A stretch of DNA of 64,000 nt from Kriegella sp963975415 (GTDB taxonomy: Bacteria; Bacteroidota; Bacteroidia; Flavobacteriales; Flavobacteriaceae): NCBI RefSeq assembly GCF_963975415.1, contig NZ_CAXBGN010000011.1, forward strand, positions 62,001-126,000. The letters run 5' to 3'. The stretch's first letter is position 1, and the number at the start of each line of letters is the position of its first letter. The notes under the pieces are model-generated. The model had not been told where the DNA came from and ran no database searches. It saw nothing but the letters and a program-made list of their open reading frames with translations. Below, in pieces: positions 46,001 to 53,443 of the stretch. Both the position numbers and the translations under genes were made by a program.

Positions 46001-47412
46001 AAGACCGCCTACGAGCGGTTTTATTAACAGCGTCGGCAGCCGCTTTGGGCTTCTTGCCCATGGCGATATCGACCAATGCAGGAGCAGAGGTACAGCGGCC
46101 ACTTGCGACGGTTGTCATTGGTGGCCTTTTTACGGCTACCATACTTACGCTCGTTGTGCTTCCGGTTCTCTATGCTTTATATAATAAAATGGAAAAAAAG
46201 AACAAGAAATCATCATCCATAAATATTGCTACGATGATAACTGTGGCTACGTTCTTGTTCGGAATGGGCGCACAAGCCCAGGGATCACCAAAAGAATTAC
46301 AAGAATTGATTCCTATGGCCATTGAAAATAATGCGGCGTTAAATGCGGATCAATTGGAAACATTCCGTACCAACGCGCTAATAAATAGTGCCTTCAGTTT
46401 TAACAAAACGCATCTTTATTATGAATATGACGAGAACAACCTTGCCATCAATGAGGTGCCATTAGATGTCATTGGCATACAGCAAGATTTCTTGTTTCCT
46501 ACAGTTTACTTTGCTGAAAAACGAGTAAATAAGAATACTTACAAACTGGCAACGAATAGTTTCGAAATTCAGAAAAAAGCCCTAGAACGTGCTGTGACGG
46601 CTACTTATTATGAGTTTCAATACGCAAAGAAAAAAGAAAACATCTACAGGCAATTAGATAGTTTGTATGCCGAATTTTCAAGTAAAGCCGCGCGAAAATT
46701 TGAATTAGGAGCCACCACCTATCTGGAGAAAATTACAGCCCAATCGAAAAGACGACAAATTTCTGTGCAGTTTGAAAAGGCACAAATAGACGTAGAAATC
46801 GCCTATAAGGCGTTAATGAAATACGTTCAGGTAGAAGAACCTTTGGAAATTGCCGTTGAGCCGGCCACTAAAGCACCTCTTAGAGCGATAGCGCTGTCGG
46901 ACAGTCCCGAGTTGGATTTTTACAATAACAGAATTTCGTTGGCCAGGGCCACAAGCGCTTTTGAAAAGCAAAAATTACTCCCCGATATTTCATTCAATTA
47001 TTTTCAAGGAACCAATTCGCAGCTCAACAACAATCTCTACGGTTATCAATTAGGGCTTAAAATACCCCTGTTTTTTAGCGGACAATCATCACGTATTAAG
47101 GCTGCAAAAATTGCATCCGACATTGCAACTAAAGAATCGGAGGAATATAACATTCAATTGAATGCCCGATTACAAGAACTGCTTGATGAGTTGGGCAAAT
47201 ATGAAAAAGCACTTATTTTTTATAAAGAAGAAGGTACAATGCTTTCTACGGAAATTCTTAAGACTGCAAACGGAAGTTTTAAAAATGGAGAAATAGATTT
47301 TTATCAATATATCCTAAGCCTGGAAAATGCGTATCAAGTGCAGCTAGACTACCTAGAGAATCTCAACCGATACAACCAGGCAGTCATCAAAATCAATTAT
47401 ATCACTCTTTAA
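43069..47412 (+). CDS. CusA/CzcA-type RND metal pump fused to a TolC/CusC-like outer-membrane factor
   Basis: This 1447-residue protein joins two components of a tripartite efflux system. Residues 1-1040 form a heavy-metal RND pump with 12 helices (IPIGAVPDITNNQVQVIT, MSLGAIDFGIIIDGAVIIVE, GSEFVPTLDEGDFVIQP). Residues about 1041-1070 form a complete signal-peptide-like segment (MEKKNKK, then hydrophobic, AQAQ). Residues 1071-1447 form a CusC/TolC-type outer-membrane factor (coiled-coil repeats, FELGATTYLEKITAQ, GLKIPLFFSGQ). The fusion layout is known in Bacteroidetes annotations. Cleavage after A1070, or a second translation start at the ATG at 46189, would separate the two parts. The metal cannot be fixed from sequence; copper/silver or Co/Zn/Cd are possible. 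The adaptor is encoded 10 bp downstream. Confidence 0.93.
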   Translation: MLSRIIDFSIKNKFVVLLFTVFIFGFGVYSLSQIPIGAVPDITNNQVQVITTSRNLSTQDMEQFITYPVELEMANLPGVKEIRSVSKFGLSVVTIVFDENLGTYLPRQLIAEKIKSASEKIPEGFGTPEMGPISTGLGEIYQYTLDVEPAFKDRYSTEDLRTIQDWIVKRQLSGIPGVVEVNTWGGLLKQYEVAIKTEKLNAMNITAHDIFTALEMNNSVSGGGYIEKVNQAYFIRGEGLVTSLEDIENIVVKNVNGTPIYVKNVAEVGFGSALRFGAITGNAEGEKVLGQVMMLKDANSKKVIDAVKERVASISKSLPQGVYINAFLDRSDLIGKTTFTVTENLVLGCLIVIFVVVLLLGNFRSGLVVASVIPLSLLFALSLMYIFGVDANLMSLGAIDFGIIIDGAVIIVEFIAFQITQRKSEIDASSQQSNTEKQALKDEITFNGASKMMNSAIFGQLIILIVFIPILSLSGVEGKMFKPMALTFSFALIGAMVFCFTYVPVAASLFLKPSKNSNKNISVRLMAWINRRYDPIIDWALRSKSIVLATALLLLSISIYIFTTMGSEFVPTLDEGDFVIQPVLKTGTSLSSTIEKTTQIEKILIDNFPEVNQVVTRIGAAEVPTDPMSMEESDVIITLRPKKEWVSADSKDELANKFKEALSVVPGMEVEFTQPIEMRFNELITGVRADIAIKIFGEDLGILSEKGNEIKSLISNVAGAADISVEKVVGLPQMNVTYNRAKIARYGLNIHDINNLVSMGFAGKTAGSVFEGEKRFDLVMRLEKKNRQDIDNLKNLYVDLPAGGKIPLSELAEITYKKGAAKISRDDTKRRIVVGVNVRDRDLQSVVDDVQRLIEENINLPIGYSITYGGQFENLQSARARLLIAVPIALLLIFVLLYFAFKSVKEALLIYSAIPLAAVGGILLLWIRGLPFSISAGVGFIALFGIAVLNGIVLIEHFKELKKQPFTTIDALIKQGTQDRLRAVLLTASAAALGFLPMAISTNAGAEVQRPLATVVIGGLFTATILTLVVLPVLYALYNKMEKKNKKSSSINIATMITVATFLFGMGAQAQGSPKELQELIPMAIENNAALNADQLETFRTNALINSAFSFNKTHLYYEYDENNLAINEVPLDVIGIQQDFLFPTVYFAEKRVNKNTYKLATNSFEIQKKALERAVTATYYEFQYAKKKENIYRQLDSLYAEFSSKAARKFELGATTYLEKITAQSKRRQISVQFEKAQIDVEIAYKALMKYVQVEEPLEIAVEPATKAPLRAIALSDSPELDFYNNRISLARATSAFEKQKLLPDISFNYFQGTNSQLNNNLYGYQLGLKIPLFFSGQSSRIKAAKIASDIATKESEEYNIQLNARLQELLDELGKYEKALIFYKEEGTMLSTEILKTANGSFKNGEIDFYQYILSLENAYQVQLDYLENLNRYNQAVIKINYITL

Positions 47413-47422
47413 TTAAGCACTT

Positions 47423-48556
47423 ATGAAAAATTCTATATATCGAACATTCATTTTAATCACATCTCTTATTACCCTCAGTTGTGGTGACAATACCAAGGAA
47501 ACCACAGATAAAGAAGCCATCGGCGATGACCGTATCAAGTTAACCAAGGCCCAATTCGAACAAAATAATATGGCATTAGGCACCTTATCTGAAAAAGAAT
47601 TTCCCGTAATCGTAAAAGCGACCGGAATGATAGATGTTCCACCGGAAAACCGTTCGGTAGTTAGTGCTACTATGGGAGGTTATATTAAGACCCTGCCCCT
47701 ACTTATCGGTGATGTCGTCAAAAAAGGCCAAGCAATACTCACTATTGAGAATCCTGAATTTGTAACCTTACAACAAGAGTACATGGAGATTAGGCAGCAA
47801 TTGGACTATTTAAAATCGGAATACGACCGCCAGAAAATAATGTTCGATGAAAACATCACTTCGCAAAAGAGCTATTTAAAAGCCGAGAGCGAGTACAAAA
47901 CTGCACAGGCAAAGGCTACTGGTTTTCATAAACAATTGAAAATGCTCAATTTTTCCCCTGCTGCCGTCGAAGCTGGAAATATCGCTTCCGTAACCACAAT
48001 ATACGCACCCATTTCGGGAAGTGTGACCAAAGTGAACGTGACCAAGGGTAGCTATGTAGCACCAGCAACGGCCATTCTTGAAATTATCGACAACAGCCAC
48101 ATTCATTTAGAACTATCCGTTTTCGAAAAAGATATTATGAAAGTTAAAAAAGATCAGAATATCACTTTTAAAATTCCCGAAGCATCACCAGATTCATTTG
48201 AGGCTGAAGTACATTTGGTGGGCACAGTTATCGGGGAAGGTCGCACTATAAAGGTGCACGGGCATCTAATGGAAGAAGAAAAAAACCACTTTTTAACAGG
48301 AATGTTCGTCGAAGCCGACATTATTACGGCCACCGCCCATGCCAAGGCCTTGCCTGACCAATCAGTAGTGAACATAGGAGACAAAAATTTTATACTCGTA
48401 CTAGATAGTGAAGCCGATGGCAATTACTACTTCAATCAGATGGAAGTAGACGTGAAGGATAACTATAAAGGCTATACGTTGATTCAAAATGAACAGAATT
48501 ATCGGCCCACGGTTAAATTTTTGACCAAGGGAGCCTTTAATCTATTAGGAGAATAA
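47423..48556 (+). CDS. RND efflux periplasmic adaptor (CusB/HlyD family) lipoprotein
   Basis: This 377-residue membrane-fusion protein has a lipoprotein signal (ITLSC, Cys about 20). A lipoyl/barrel-sandwich segment (VVSATMGGYIKTLPLLIGDVVKKGQAILTI) is interrupted by a coiled-coil hairpin (about 115-165). A beta-barrel follows (IYAPISGSVTKVNVTKGSYVAPATAILEI) and a C-terminal membrane-proximal domain. It links the inner-membrane pump to the outer-membrane factor, both encoded by the upstream gene 10 bp away. It lacks the N-terminal Met-rich metal-transfer segment of E. coli CusB. Confidence 0.94.
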   Translation: MKNSIYRTFILITSLITLSCGDNTKETTDKEAIGDDRIKLTKAQFEQNNMALGTLSEKEFPVIVKATGMIDVPPENRSVVSATMGGYIKTLPLLIGDVVKKGQAILTIENPEFVTLQQEYMEIRQQLDYLKSEYDRQKIMFDENITSQKSYLKAESEYKTAQAKATGFHKQLKMLNFSPAAVEAGNIASVTTIYAPISGSVTKVNVTKGSYVAPATAILEIIDNSHIHLELSVFEKDIMKVKKDQNITFKIPEASPDSFEAEVHLVGTVIGEGRTIKVHGHLMEEEKNHFLTGMFVEADIITATAHAKALPDQSVVNIGDKNFILVLDSEADGNYYFNQMEVDVKDNYKGYTLIQNEQNYRPTVKFLTKGAFNLLGE

Positions 48557-48718
48557 TTGTCATACCTGAAATTTATATTAATCAAAATAGGGAGTTGTTC
48601 ACGAAATAGACAGTTTCTAAATATTTTTATGAAGCCTTTAGCAGTTATGATTAATATTTCCCCAGAATATTGATTTTGCTATAATCGCTTTTATTCAACA
48701 TATCTAAAAAAATTTGTC

Positions 48719-49306
48719 ATGATTATTACAAGAGCTAAGGAATATTGTATAAAAATATTATCGAGTTCTAATTGTAAGAAATTACCCTTTCATAACCTCT
48801 CGCATACGCAAGAAGTAGTCGAACATGCGGCATTAATCGCTAAAGAAACCAGTATTGATTCTGAAGAAACGGAACCCATAATTATTGCAGCTTGGTTTCA
48901 TGATACGGGGCATTCCAAGACTTATTTCGGACACGAAGAAGTAAGTAAAGAACTAGCGAACGAATATCTCACATCGGTGGGATACGACACCAAAAAAATT
49001 AAAATTGTACTTTCTTGCATCGATGCGACCAAAATGCCACAACACCCGTCGAACTTGCATGCCAAGGTATTATGTGATGCCGATCTATTCCATATTGGAA
49101 CAGAACTTTTCTTCTGTAAAAAACTATTGTTGCGACGTGAATGGGAACTCGAAAAAATAAAGACTTACAGCGATAAAGAATGGCATAAAATAAATCTCGC
49201 ATTCTTAGAAAAACATAAATTTAAGACAGATTATGGCCAAACTGTTCTAGAAGACATGAAACTAAAAAATTTAGAAAAGGTTAAAACCATACTTAGTTTT
49301 TACTGA
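48719..49306 (+). CDS. HD-domain phosphohydrolase
   Basis: This 195-residue cytosolic protein has an HD domain with metal ligands H in NLSHTQEVVEHA, HD in AWFHDTGHS and D in LCDADLFHIG. Such proteins hydrolyse phosphates of nucleotides or signalling molecules. The substrate is not evident, and no RelA/SpoT synthetase domain is attached. It lies 162 bp after the efflux operon and 218 bp before the first usp operon, so it may be its own unit. Confidence 0.88.
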   Translation: MIITRAKEYCIKILSSSNCKKLPFHNLSHTQEVVEHAALIAKETSIDSEETEPIIIAAWFHDTGHSKTYFGHEEVSKELANEYLTSVGYDTKKIKIVLSCIDATKMPQHPSNLHAKVLCDADLFHIGTELFFCKKLLLRREWELEKIKTYSDKEWHKINLAFLEKHKFKTDYGQTVLEDMKLKNLEKVKTILSFY

Positions 49307-49400
49307 GCCTATTTAACATTTTAAGACGGAAGTAAAAATCAGCAGTGCTGTACTACCAAAAGAAACAACATAGGCAATAAAAATTAAAGTCCTTAAAACT

Positions 49401-49442
49401 GACAAATATCATGGGTTTACTATCGCAGCAGGAGTAATTTTG
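49401..49442 (+). promoter_or_regulatory. class II CRP/FNR-type promoter, usp-DUF302-usp operon (predicted)
   Basis: TGACAAATATCA (49401-49412) has its centre 29.5 bp before a -7-like TAATTTG (49436-49442), the spacing shared by the other sites. An additional FNR-like string TTGACTTTAATCAA overlaps the end (49440-49453) and could act as an overlapping repressor or second site, but no -7 element lies at the matching distance from it. Confidence 0.55.
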
Positions 49443-49524
49443 ACTTTAATCAATTGTCGTCGGCCTAAGATTCATGTAAAAACAGACGGTCAACTTCACG
49501 AAAATCACCAATAAACAAAATATC

Positions 49525-50337
49525 ATGAGAATAGTGATCACCACCGATTTTTCGCTCAACGCCCAGAAAGCCATAGACTATGCACTTTGGCTTTTTCGAG
49601 GAAGGGCAACCAAGTTTTATATTCTTCACGCCTACCAAAATATACCTTCCTCACCTGAAAATAAAACAACCACCTACGAGAAATTAAAGGATTTGGTTAA
49701 AAGTTTAAAAGAAAAAAGTCAAAACCCCCAACACAGTTTTAAATCGGTATTGATAAGTGGATCTATTTTGTATGCCATTTCGGAAGCTGTCAAAGAAAAG
49801 CAGGCCGATTTTGTTTTTATTGGTACCCAAGGTTCCTCTGCTTTAAAGGAAATATACATGGGAAGCAATGCGGTCAACGTCATCAAGAATATAGATTCAT
49901 GCCCTGTAGTAGCCGTTCCCACAACATATGAAGTGAATGCAAATAGCAACGAAATTCTCTTTCCGAACGACCTTAACCATGCCTTTAGCCCAGAAGAACT
50001 GAAGCCCCTAATAAATATGGTAAAATTAAGTGATAGCACGCTGGCTGTCGTGTATTTCAGTGTGGGAAAAAAGTTTTCTGTCGAAGACAAACTGCGGAAC
50101 AAAGAGTTACTTGGGGACCATTTCAAAGAGATTAAATCAAATTTTATATATCTTAATATAGAAGATTCCATTTCGTCAGCTATAGTTAAAATGGAACAGG
50201 AGAATCAAAAAATACAGATGGTCGCCATGTTCCCCAATCCGCATGGCTTCCTTGAAAAATTAATGCGAGAACCTGTCATCCGAAATGTGGTCTTTAAAAC
50301 GGAAGTCCCTTTTTTGGTTCTTCCAAAACTCAAATAA
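49525..50337 (+). CDS. tandem-domain universal stress protein
   Basis: This 270-residue cytosolic protein contains two UspA-like halves. The first (1 to about 135) has the nucleotide-binding pattern G-x2-G-x9-G-S (GTQGSSALKEIYMGS) and ends VVAVPT. The second (about 145-270) keeps the fold pattern but lacks the G motif. UspA proteins bind ATP or AMP and promote survival during growth arrest or low oxygen. It is first in an operon with DUF302 (17-bp gap) and another usp gene (33-bp gap), under the CRP/FNR-type promoter at 49401-49442. Confidence 0.92.
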   Translation: MRIVITTDFSLNAQKAIDYALWLFRGRATKFYILHAYQNIPSSPENKTTTYEKLKDLVKSLKEKSQNPQHSFKSVLISGSILYAISEAVKEKQADFVFIGTQGSSALKEIYMGSNAVNVIKNIDSCPVVAVPTTYEVNANSNEILFPNDLNHAFSPEELKPLINMVKLSDSTLAVVYFSVGKKFSVEDKLRNKELLGDHFKEIKSNFIYLNIEDSISSAIVKMEQENQKIQMVAMFPNPHGFLEKLMREPVIRNVVFKTEVPFLVLPKLK

Positions 50338-50354
50338 ACTAAAACTCAAGTATC

Positions 50355-50744
50355 ATGGACTATTATTTCAAAAAAGAGCTTCATAACATTGGTTTTGAGC
50401 AAGCTATTGCAAAAACAACGGAAGCTCTAAAAAAAGAAGGCTTCGGCGTATTGACCGAAATAGACATCAAAGCCACTTTAAAGAAAAAATTGGACGTTGA
50501 TTTCCGCAATTACAAAATTCTGGGTGCCTGTAATCCAGCATTTGCCTACAAGGCGCTCTTGGCCGAAGATACTATCGGCACCATGCTTCCCTGCAATGTC
50601 ATCTTACAAGAAAAGAACACAGGTTCCATTGAAATTTCGGCAGTCGACCCAGCAGCTTCGATGCAGGCGGTAGCGAATGACAGTCTCAATGTTATTGCCG
50701 GCGAAGTAAGAGATAAGTTAAAAAGAATGATCGAGGGCCTTTGA
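50355..50744 (+). CDS. DUF302 protein
   Basis: This 129-residue protein matches the DUF302 family over nearly its whole length: FGVLTEIDIKATLKKKLDVD, YKILGACNPAFAYKAL and IGTMLPCNVIL are the family blocks. DUF302 domains have an alpha/beta fold of unknown function. They are often encoded with usp, thiosulfate/sulfur or cytochrome genes, and the conserved Cys residues in GACNP and LPCN hint at ligand or redox chemistry. It sits between two usp genes in one operon. Confidence 0.93.
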   Translation: MDYYFKKELHNIGFEQAIAKTTEALKKEGFGVLTEIDIKATLKKKLDVDFRNYKILGACNPAFAYKALLAEDTIGTMLPCNVILQEKNTGSIEISAVDPAASMQAVANDSLNVIAGEVRDKLKRMIEGL

Positions 50745-50777
50745 GCGAAGCCGAAAGGGAAGAAATAAATCCTATAC

Positions 50778-51614
50778 ATGAAAAAAATACTCGTTCCCGT
50801 CGATTTTTCGGAGTATGCCGAGATGGCGTTAGAAGTCGCCGCTACCTTGGCAAAAAAATACAATGCCGAAATTGCGGTGCTACATATGCTTGGCCTGTCT
50901 GAAACAGCGGTTGCAAAAAATGAAGCTCAAGATTTTTTGGAAATGGAGTATTACATGAAGCTAGCAAAAAAGCGTTTCAATATGTTTTTGAACCGTCCTT
51001 GGTTAAAAGACATCAAAATAACCCAAACGGTGCAGAACCATAAGGTTTTCAGAGAAATCAACAATGTAGCAAAAGAGCAGAATATTGATTTGATTGTGAT
51101 GGGCTCACATGGTTCTGAAGGTCTTGGTGAAATTTTCGTAGGATCACATACCGAAAAAGTAGTGCAATCTTCGGAAGTACCCGTTCTCGTCATCAAGAAA
51201 AGAACCAAGCATTTTAAAATCGACAAAATTGTTTTTGGCTTTGATTTTCGAATAGAGTATATAACTGCTTACCAAAATGCATTAAAGCTATTCAGTGCAT
51301 TGGAACTTGATGTACACATGGTTTATGTAAATCAACCGGGCATCAATTTTACCAGTACTTCCCAAACTAAGGCCCAAATCGATAGTTTTCTTAGAATTGC
51401 CCATCATGGCGACTTACCCGAAAACTTACAAATCGTTCAAATCTCCGATTATTCGGTAGAAAAGGGCATTTACGCCTACGCCGAAGAAGTCAAAGCCGAC
51501 ACCATAGCAATTGCTACCCATGGTCGTAGCGGCTTGGCCCAATTCTTAAAAGGCAGTGTCGGGATGGATGTTGCCAATCATTCAAGTTTACCGGTACTCA
51601 CATTTAAAATATAA
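50778..51614 (+). CDS. tandem-domain universal stress protein
   Basis: This 278-residue protein has two UspA domains, both with recognisable nucleotide motifs: GSHGSEGLGEIFVGS in the first and ATHGRSGLAQFLKGS (first Gly replaced by Ala) in the second. It is the best-preserved of the six tandem Usp proteins in the window and probably binds ATP in both halves. It is third in the 49525 operon and ends 5 bp from the convergent DUF6132 gene. Confidence 0.94.
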   Translation: MKKILVPVDFSEYAEMALEVAATLAKKYNAEIAVLHMLGLSETAVAKNEAQDFLEMEYYMKLAKKRFNMFLNRPWLKDIKITQTVQNHKVFREINNVAKEQNIDLIVMGSHGSEGLGEIFVGSHTEKVVQSSEVPVLVIKKRTKHFKIDKIVFGFDFRIEYITAYQNALKLFSALELDVHMVYVNQPGINFTSTSQTKAQIDSFLRIAHHGDLPENLQIVQISDYSVEKGIYAYAEEVKADTIAIATHGRSGLAQFLKGSVGMDVANHSSLPVLTFKI

Positions 51615-51619
51615 GCCAG

Positions 51620-51817
51620 CTATTCTTTTGATGATTTCCCACCAAAAGTATTGAAGAGCAATCCGCCCATTACCCCTCCATAAAGGGTACTATTCAATGG
51701 TTTAGAAGTTATGGCACAAGTACCACTCATACAACCTATTTCAACATAGTATAGATAACCTGCAATGGCACCGATTGCGGCACCAATAATTGTTATGATA
51801 ATAATTTTTGATGTCAT
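51620..51817 (-). CDS. DUF6132 small membrane protein
   Basis: This 65-residue protein begins with one hydrophobic helix rich in Gly/Ala (IIGAAIGAIAGYLYY) followed by GCMSGTCAI and a second hydrophobic, glycine-rich segment (LYGGVMGGLLF). The CxxxxC pair and the segment order match the DUF6132 family of small inner-membrane proteins of unknown function, often seen near rhodanese or stress genes. The ATG at 51817 is the right start; longer readings overlap the separate small gene upstream. Translation is probably coupled to that gene by an ATGA overlap. Confidence 0.85.
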   Translation of the reverse strand: MTSKIIIITIIGAAIGAIAGYLYYVEIGCMSGTCAITSKPLNSTLYGGVMGGLLFNTFGGKSSKE

Positions 51818-51948
51818 TCTTTTCTCTTTCCGCCCGATATCATCGCAACTACGATTCCCACAAGGGCTATACACACTACTACAAAAACTCCAATTATTAT
51901 GGTTCCGCTTTCCCAAGAAACTAAGGGAACAATTAGTTTATTATACAT
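51814..51948 (-). CDS. 44-residue single-span membrane protein
   Basis: This small gene encodes MYNKLIVPLVSWESGTIIIG, one membrane helix (about 16-37: IIIGVFVVVCIALVGIVVAM) and a basic tail SGGKRKE. The positive-inside tail suggests Nout-Cin topology. Its TGA overlaps the ATG of the DUF6132 gene (ATGA), a strong sign that both are translated from one message. The function is unknown. It is probably a partner or regulator of the DUF6132 membrane protein. Confidence 0.75.
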   Translation of the reverse strand: MYNKLIVPLVSWESGTIIIGVFVVVCIALVGIVVAMISGGKRKE

Positions 51949-52082
51949 TCTCAGAGGGTCTAAAGGTTATCATATTTTTTTTACATGCAAGGGTAAAATG
52001 ATTTATTTTACTGAATTTCTTTTTTGTTCAAATTAAACCACGCTTTATTTGCGCTATTGGATTCCCAAAATACAGGTAATTT

Positions 52083-53072
52083 TCACTCATCAAATTTAAT
52101 GGCCCAAATACCGCGCACCTCATTACTATCGTAACCGACGGCCATATCTTCGGGATAACGCTCTTTCAACATGGCCAAAGTTTCAATCCCAATTTCCTTC
52201 TCAGGTTTTCCGTGACATTGCAGGCACATGGCGTTAGTGGTAATCGGAAAATAAAAATCAACCTCCCCGTTGGCTACGTTAATTATGGGTTTGACCTCAT
52301 CTTCAGATGCTACGATACGCTTAAACAATTCAATGTATCCCAATTCTTCCGTATTGGCCCTATTTTTGGCATTTCGGGGCTTATCGGAAACTCTTTTGAT
52401 AATGGCATTTTTCATGACCGAGATGCTATCTGTCAATTTAAGCGCTTCAACATTGCAAAATGATACCGCCCCTACCGTTCCCCTGGTCTGAATGGCTTTC
52501 ATTAGGTTTTTGCCCAATGTAGTTTTGGCGGTCAAGACATATTCCATTCCTATATCGGTGTAGTCGGTTTGATCGCCGTCAAACAACATACACTCGCAAT
52601 CGGCCAATCCTTTTCCTTTTCTATGCGCTTTCTGAAAATGAGCATCCCACCAATCCGGTTTTTCAAGATCATTATCAAAAATATAATCGGCCACCTGTTT
52701 TAAAGCTTCATCCGGATAAGGTAAATAAGGCATGGCTCCAAACCTTTTATGAACTCCGGGCATTCTTGTTTTTGTTTCTGGATCGTTCACCCAGCGAATC
52801 AAGTCTTCAGTGAAAGCTTCCCTTGTAGTACTCGAGTCGATATAATGCTGCTTTATAGCCACCATAGGCGGCGCAATCATACTGGATCGGGAAGTTTTTG
52901 GGTTATGGCATATTTAACATTCGTTTTCTAAAAATTTCTTTCCAGGGTGTGACTTCGCAATTTCTGTCAGATGATTATCGGAAACCTTCCGAACCGGCTT
53001 TTTTTCAGTTTGCTTACCATCGTTACAGCCGACAAATATTATTGCGAAAACGAAGTAGATTAGAAACTTCAT
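52083..53072 (-). pseudogene. cytochrome c / DUF3365 lipoprotein with in-frame TAA inside the haem motif
   Basis: Read through one stop codon, this is a 329-codon gene. It has a lipoprotein signal (lipobox FVGC, Cys 16), a class I cytochrome c domain (about 50-145; axial Met candidates in TRMPGVHKRFGAMPYLPY), and a C-terminal DUF3365 (Tll0287-like) domain with a second CxxCH (MCLQCHGKP). Codon 53 (52914-52916) is TAA and falls between the two cysteines of the first haem site: C-stop-I-C-H. One base (TAA for TAT/TAC Tyr) would restore C-Y-I-C-H. Frame and sequence quality are otherwise intact on both sides, so the change is recent or a base-calling error. Translation from the internal ATG (52880) would lack signal and haem site. 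The start overlaps the HMA gene stop (ATGA). Confidence 0.85.
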
Positions 53073-53341
53073 GATTTCGACAATTTTAAGGCAACGCCCC
53101 TTGTAAACGAAAAAGTTTTCTTAGAGGTGGAGCTTCTATAATGTATGGAAGGATATCCTATTGCCTTAAGCACTTCTTTCACCACCAAGGCATCATTAAA
53201 ATTCTCATACACAAAGGAAACCCTGGCCAAATCAACATCAACGGTTATATTTGAAATTGTCGGAAGCTCTGATAATTTTGAGATAATGGCCTTTTTACAA
53301 GCGCTACCCTTTAAGTTTTGAACGATAATCGAAGTTTTCAT
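53069..53341 (-). CDS. HMA-like small protein with degenerate metal site
   Basis: This 90-residue protein has the ferredoxin-like beta-alpha-beta-beta-alpha-beta pattern of heavy-metal-associated domains (SIIVQNLKGSACKKAIISKL ... ISNITVDVDLARVSFVY ... VVKEVLKAIGY). The usual metal motif GMTCxxC is replaced by GSACKKA, leaving one Cys. Its final 20 residues are basic and specific to this protein. It may still bind copper through the single Cys plus a partner, or may have lost metal binding. It is first in an operon with the cytochrome gene (ATGA overlap), under a CRP/FNR-type site resembling that of the metal-efflux operon. Confidence 0.82.
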   Translation of the reverse strand: MKTSIIVQNLKGSACKKAIISKLSELPTISNITVDVDLARVSFVYENFNDALVVKEVLKAIGYPSIHYRSSTSKKTFSFTRGVALKLSKS

Positions 53342-53366
53342 TTTTGTAGTTTCTATGGTACCGATT

Positions 53367-53412
53367 TAAAATTATGAGCTTAATAAATATTATGCTGTAA
53401 CAACAGTTACAG
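53367..53412 (-). promoter_or_regulatory. class II CRP/FNR-type promoter, HMA-cytochrome operon (predicted)
   Basis: The palindrome CTGTAAC-AACA-GTTACAG (53395-53412, centre 53403.5) lies 29.5 bp upstream, on the gene strand, of the first base of -7-like TAATTTTA (53367-53374). The half site GTAAC is the same as in the metal-efflux operon palindrome and differs slightly from the TGAC half sites of the usp promoters. Confidence 0.6.
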
Positions 53413-53443
53413 TACTTAAAAAACAAGGTGTTTTTTTATTGTT

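Noticed and set aside
43666..46142. Several 90-114 codon antisense frames inside the RND pump gene
   Set aside because: They are typical shadow frames of a long real gene, with no independent features.
49440..49453. Second FNR-like box TTGACTTTAATCAA before the first usp operon
   Set aside because: A good match to the half-site pattern, but no -7 element lies 29.5 bp away. Not counted as a class II site, though it could be an accessory site.
52914..52916. Recoding (selenocysteine/pyrrolysine-like) at the stop in the cytochrome gene
   Set aside because: The codon is TAA, which is not used for either residue, and no recoding structure is evident. Mutation or base-call error is simpler.
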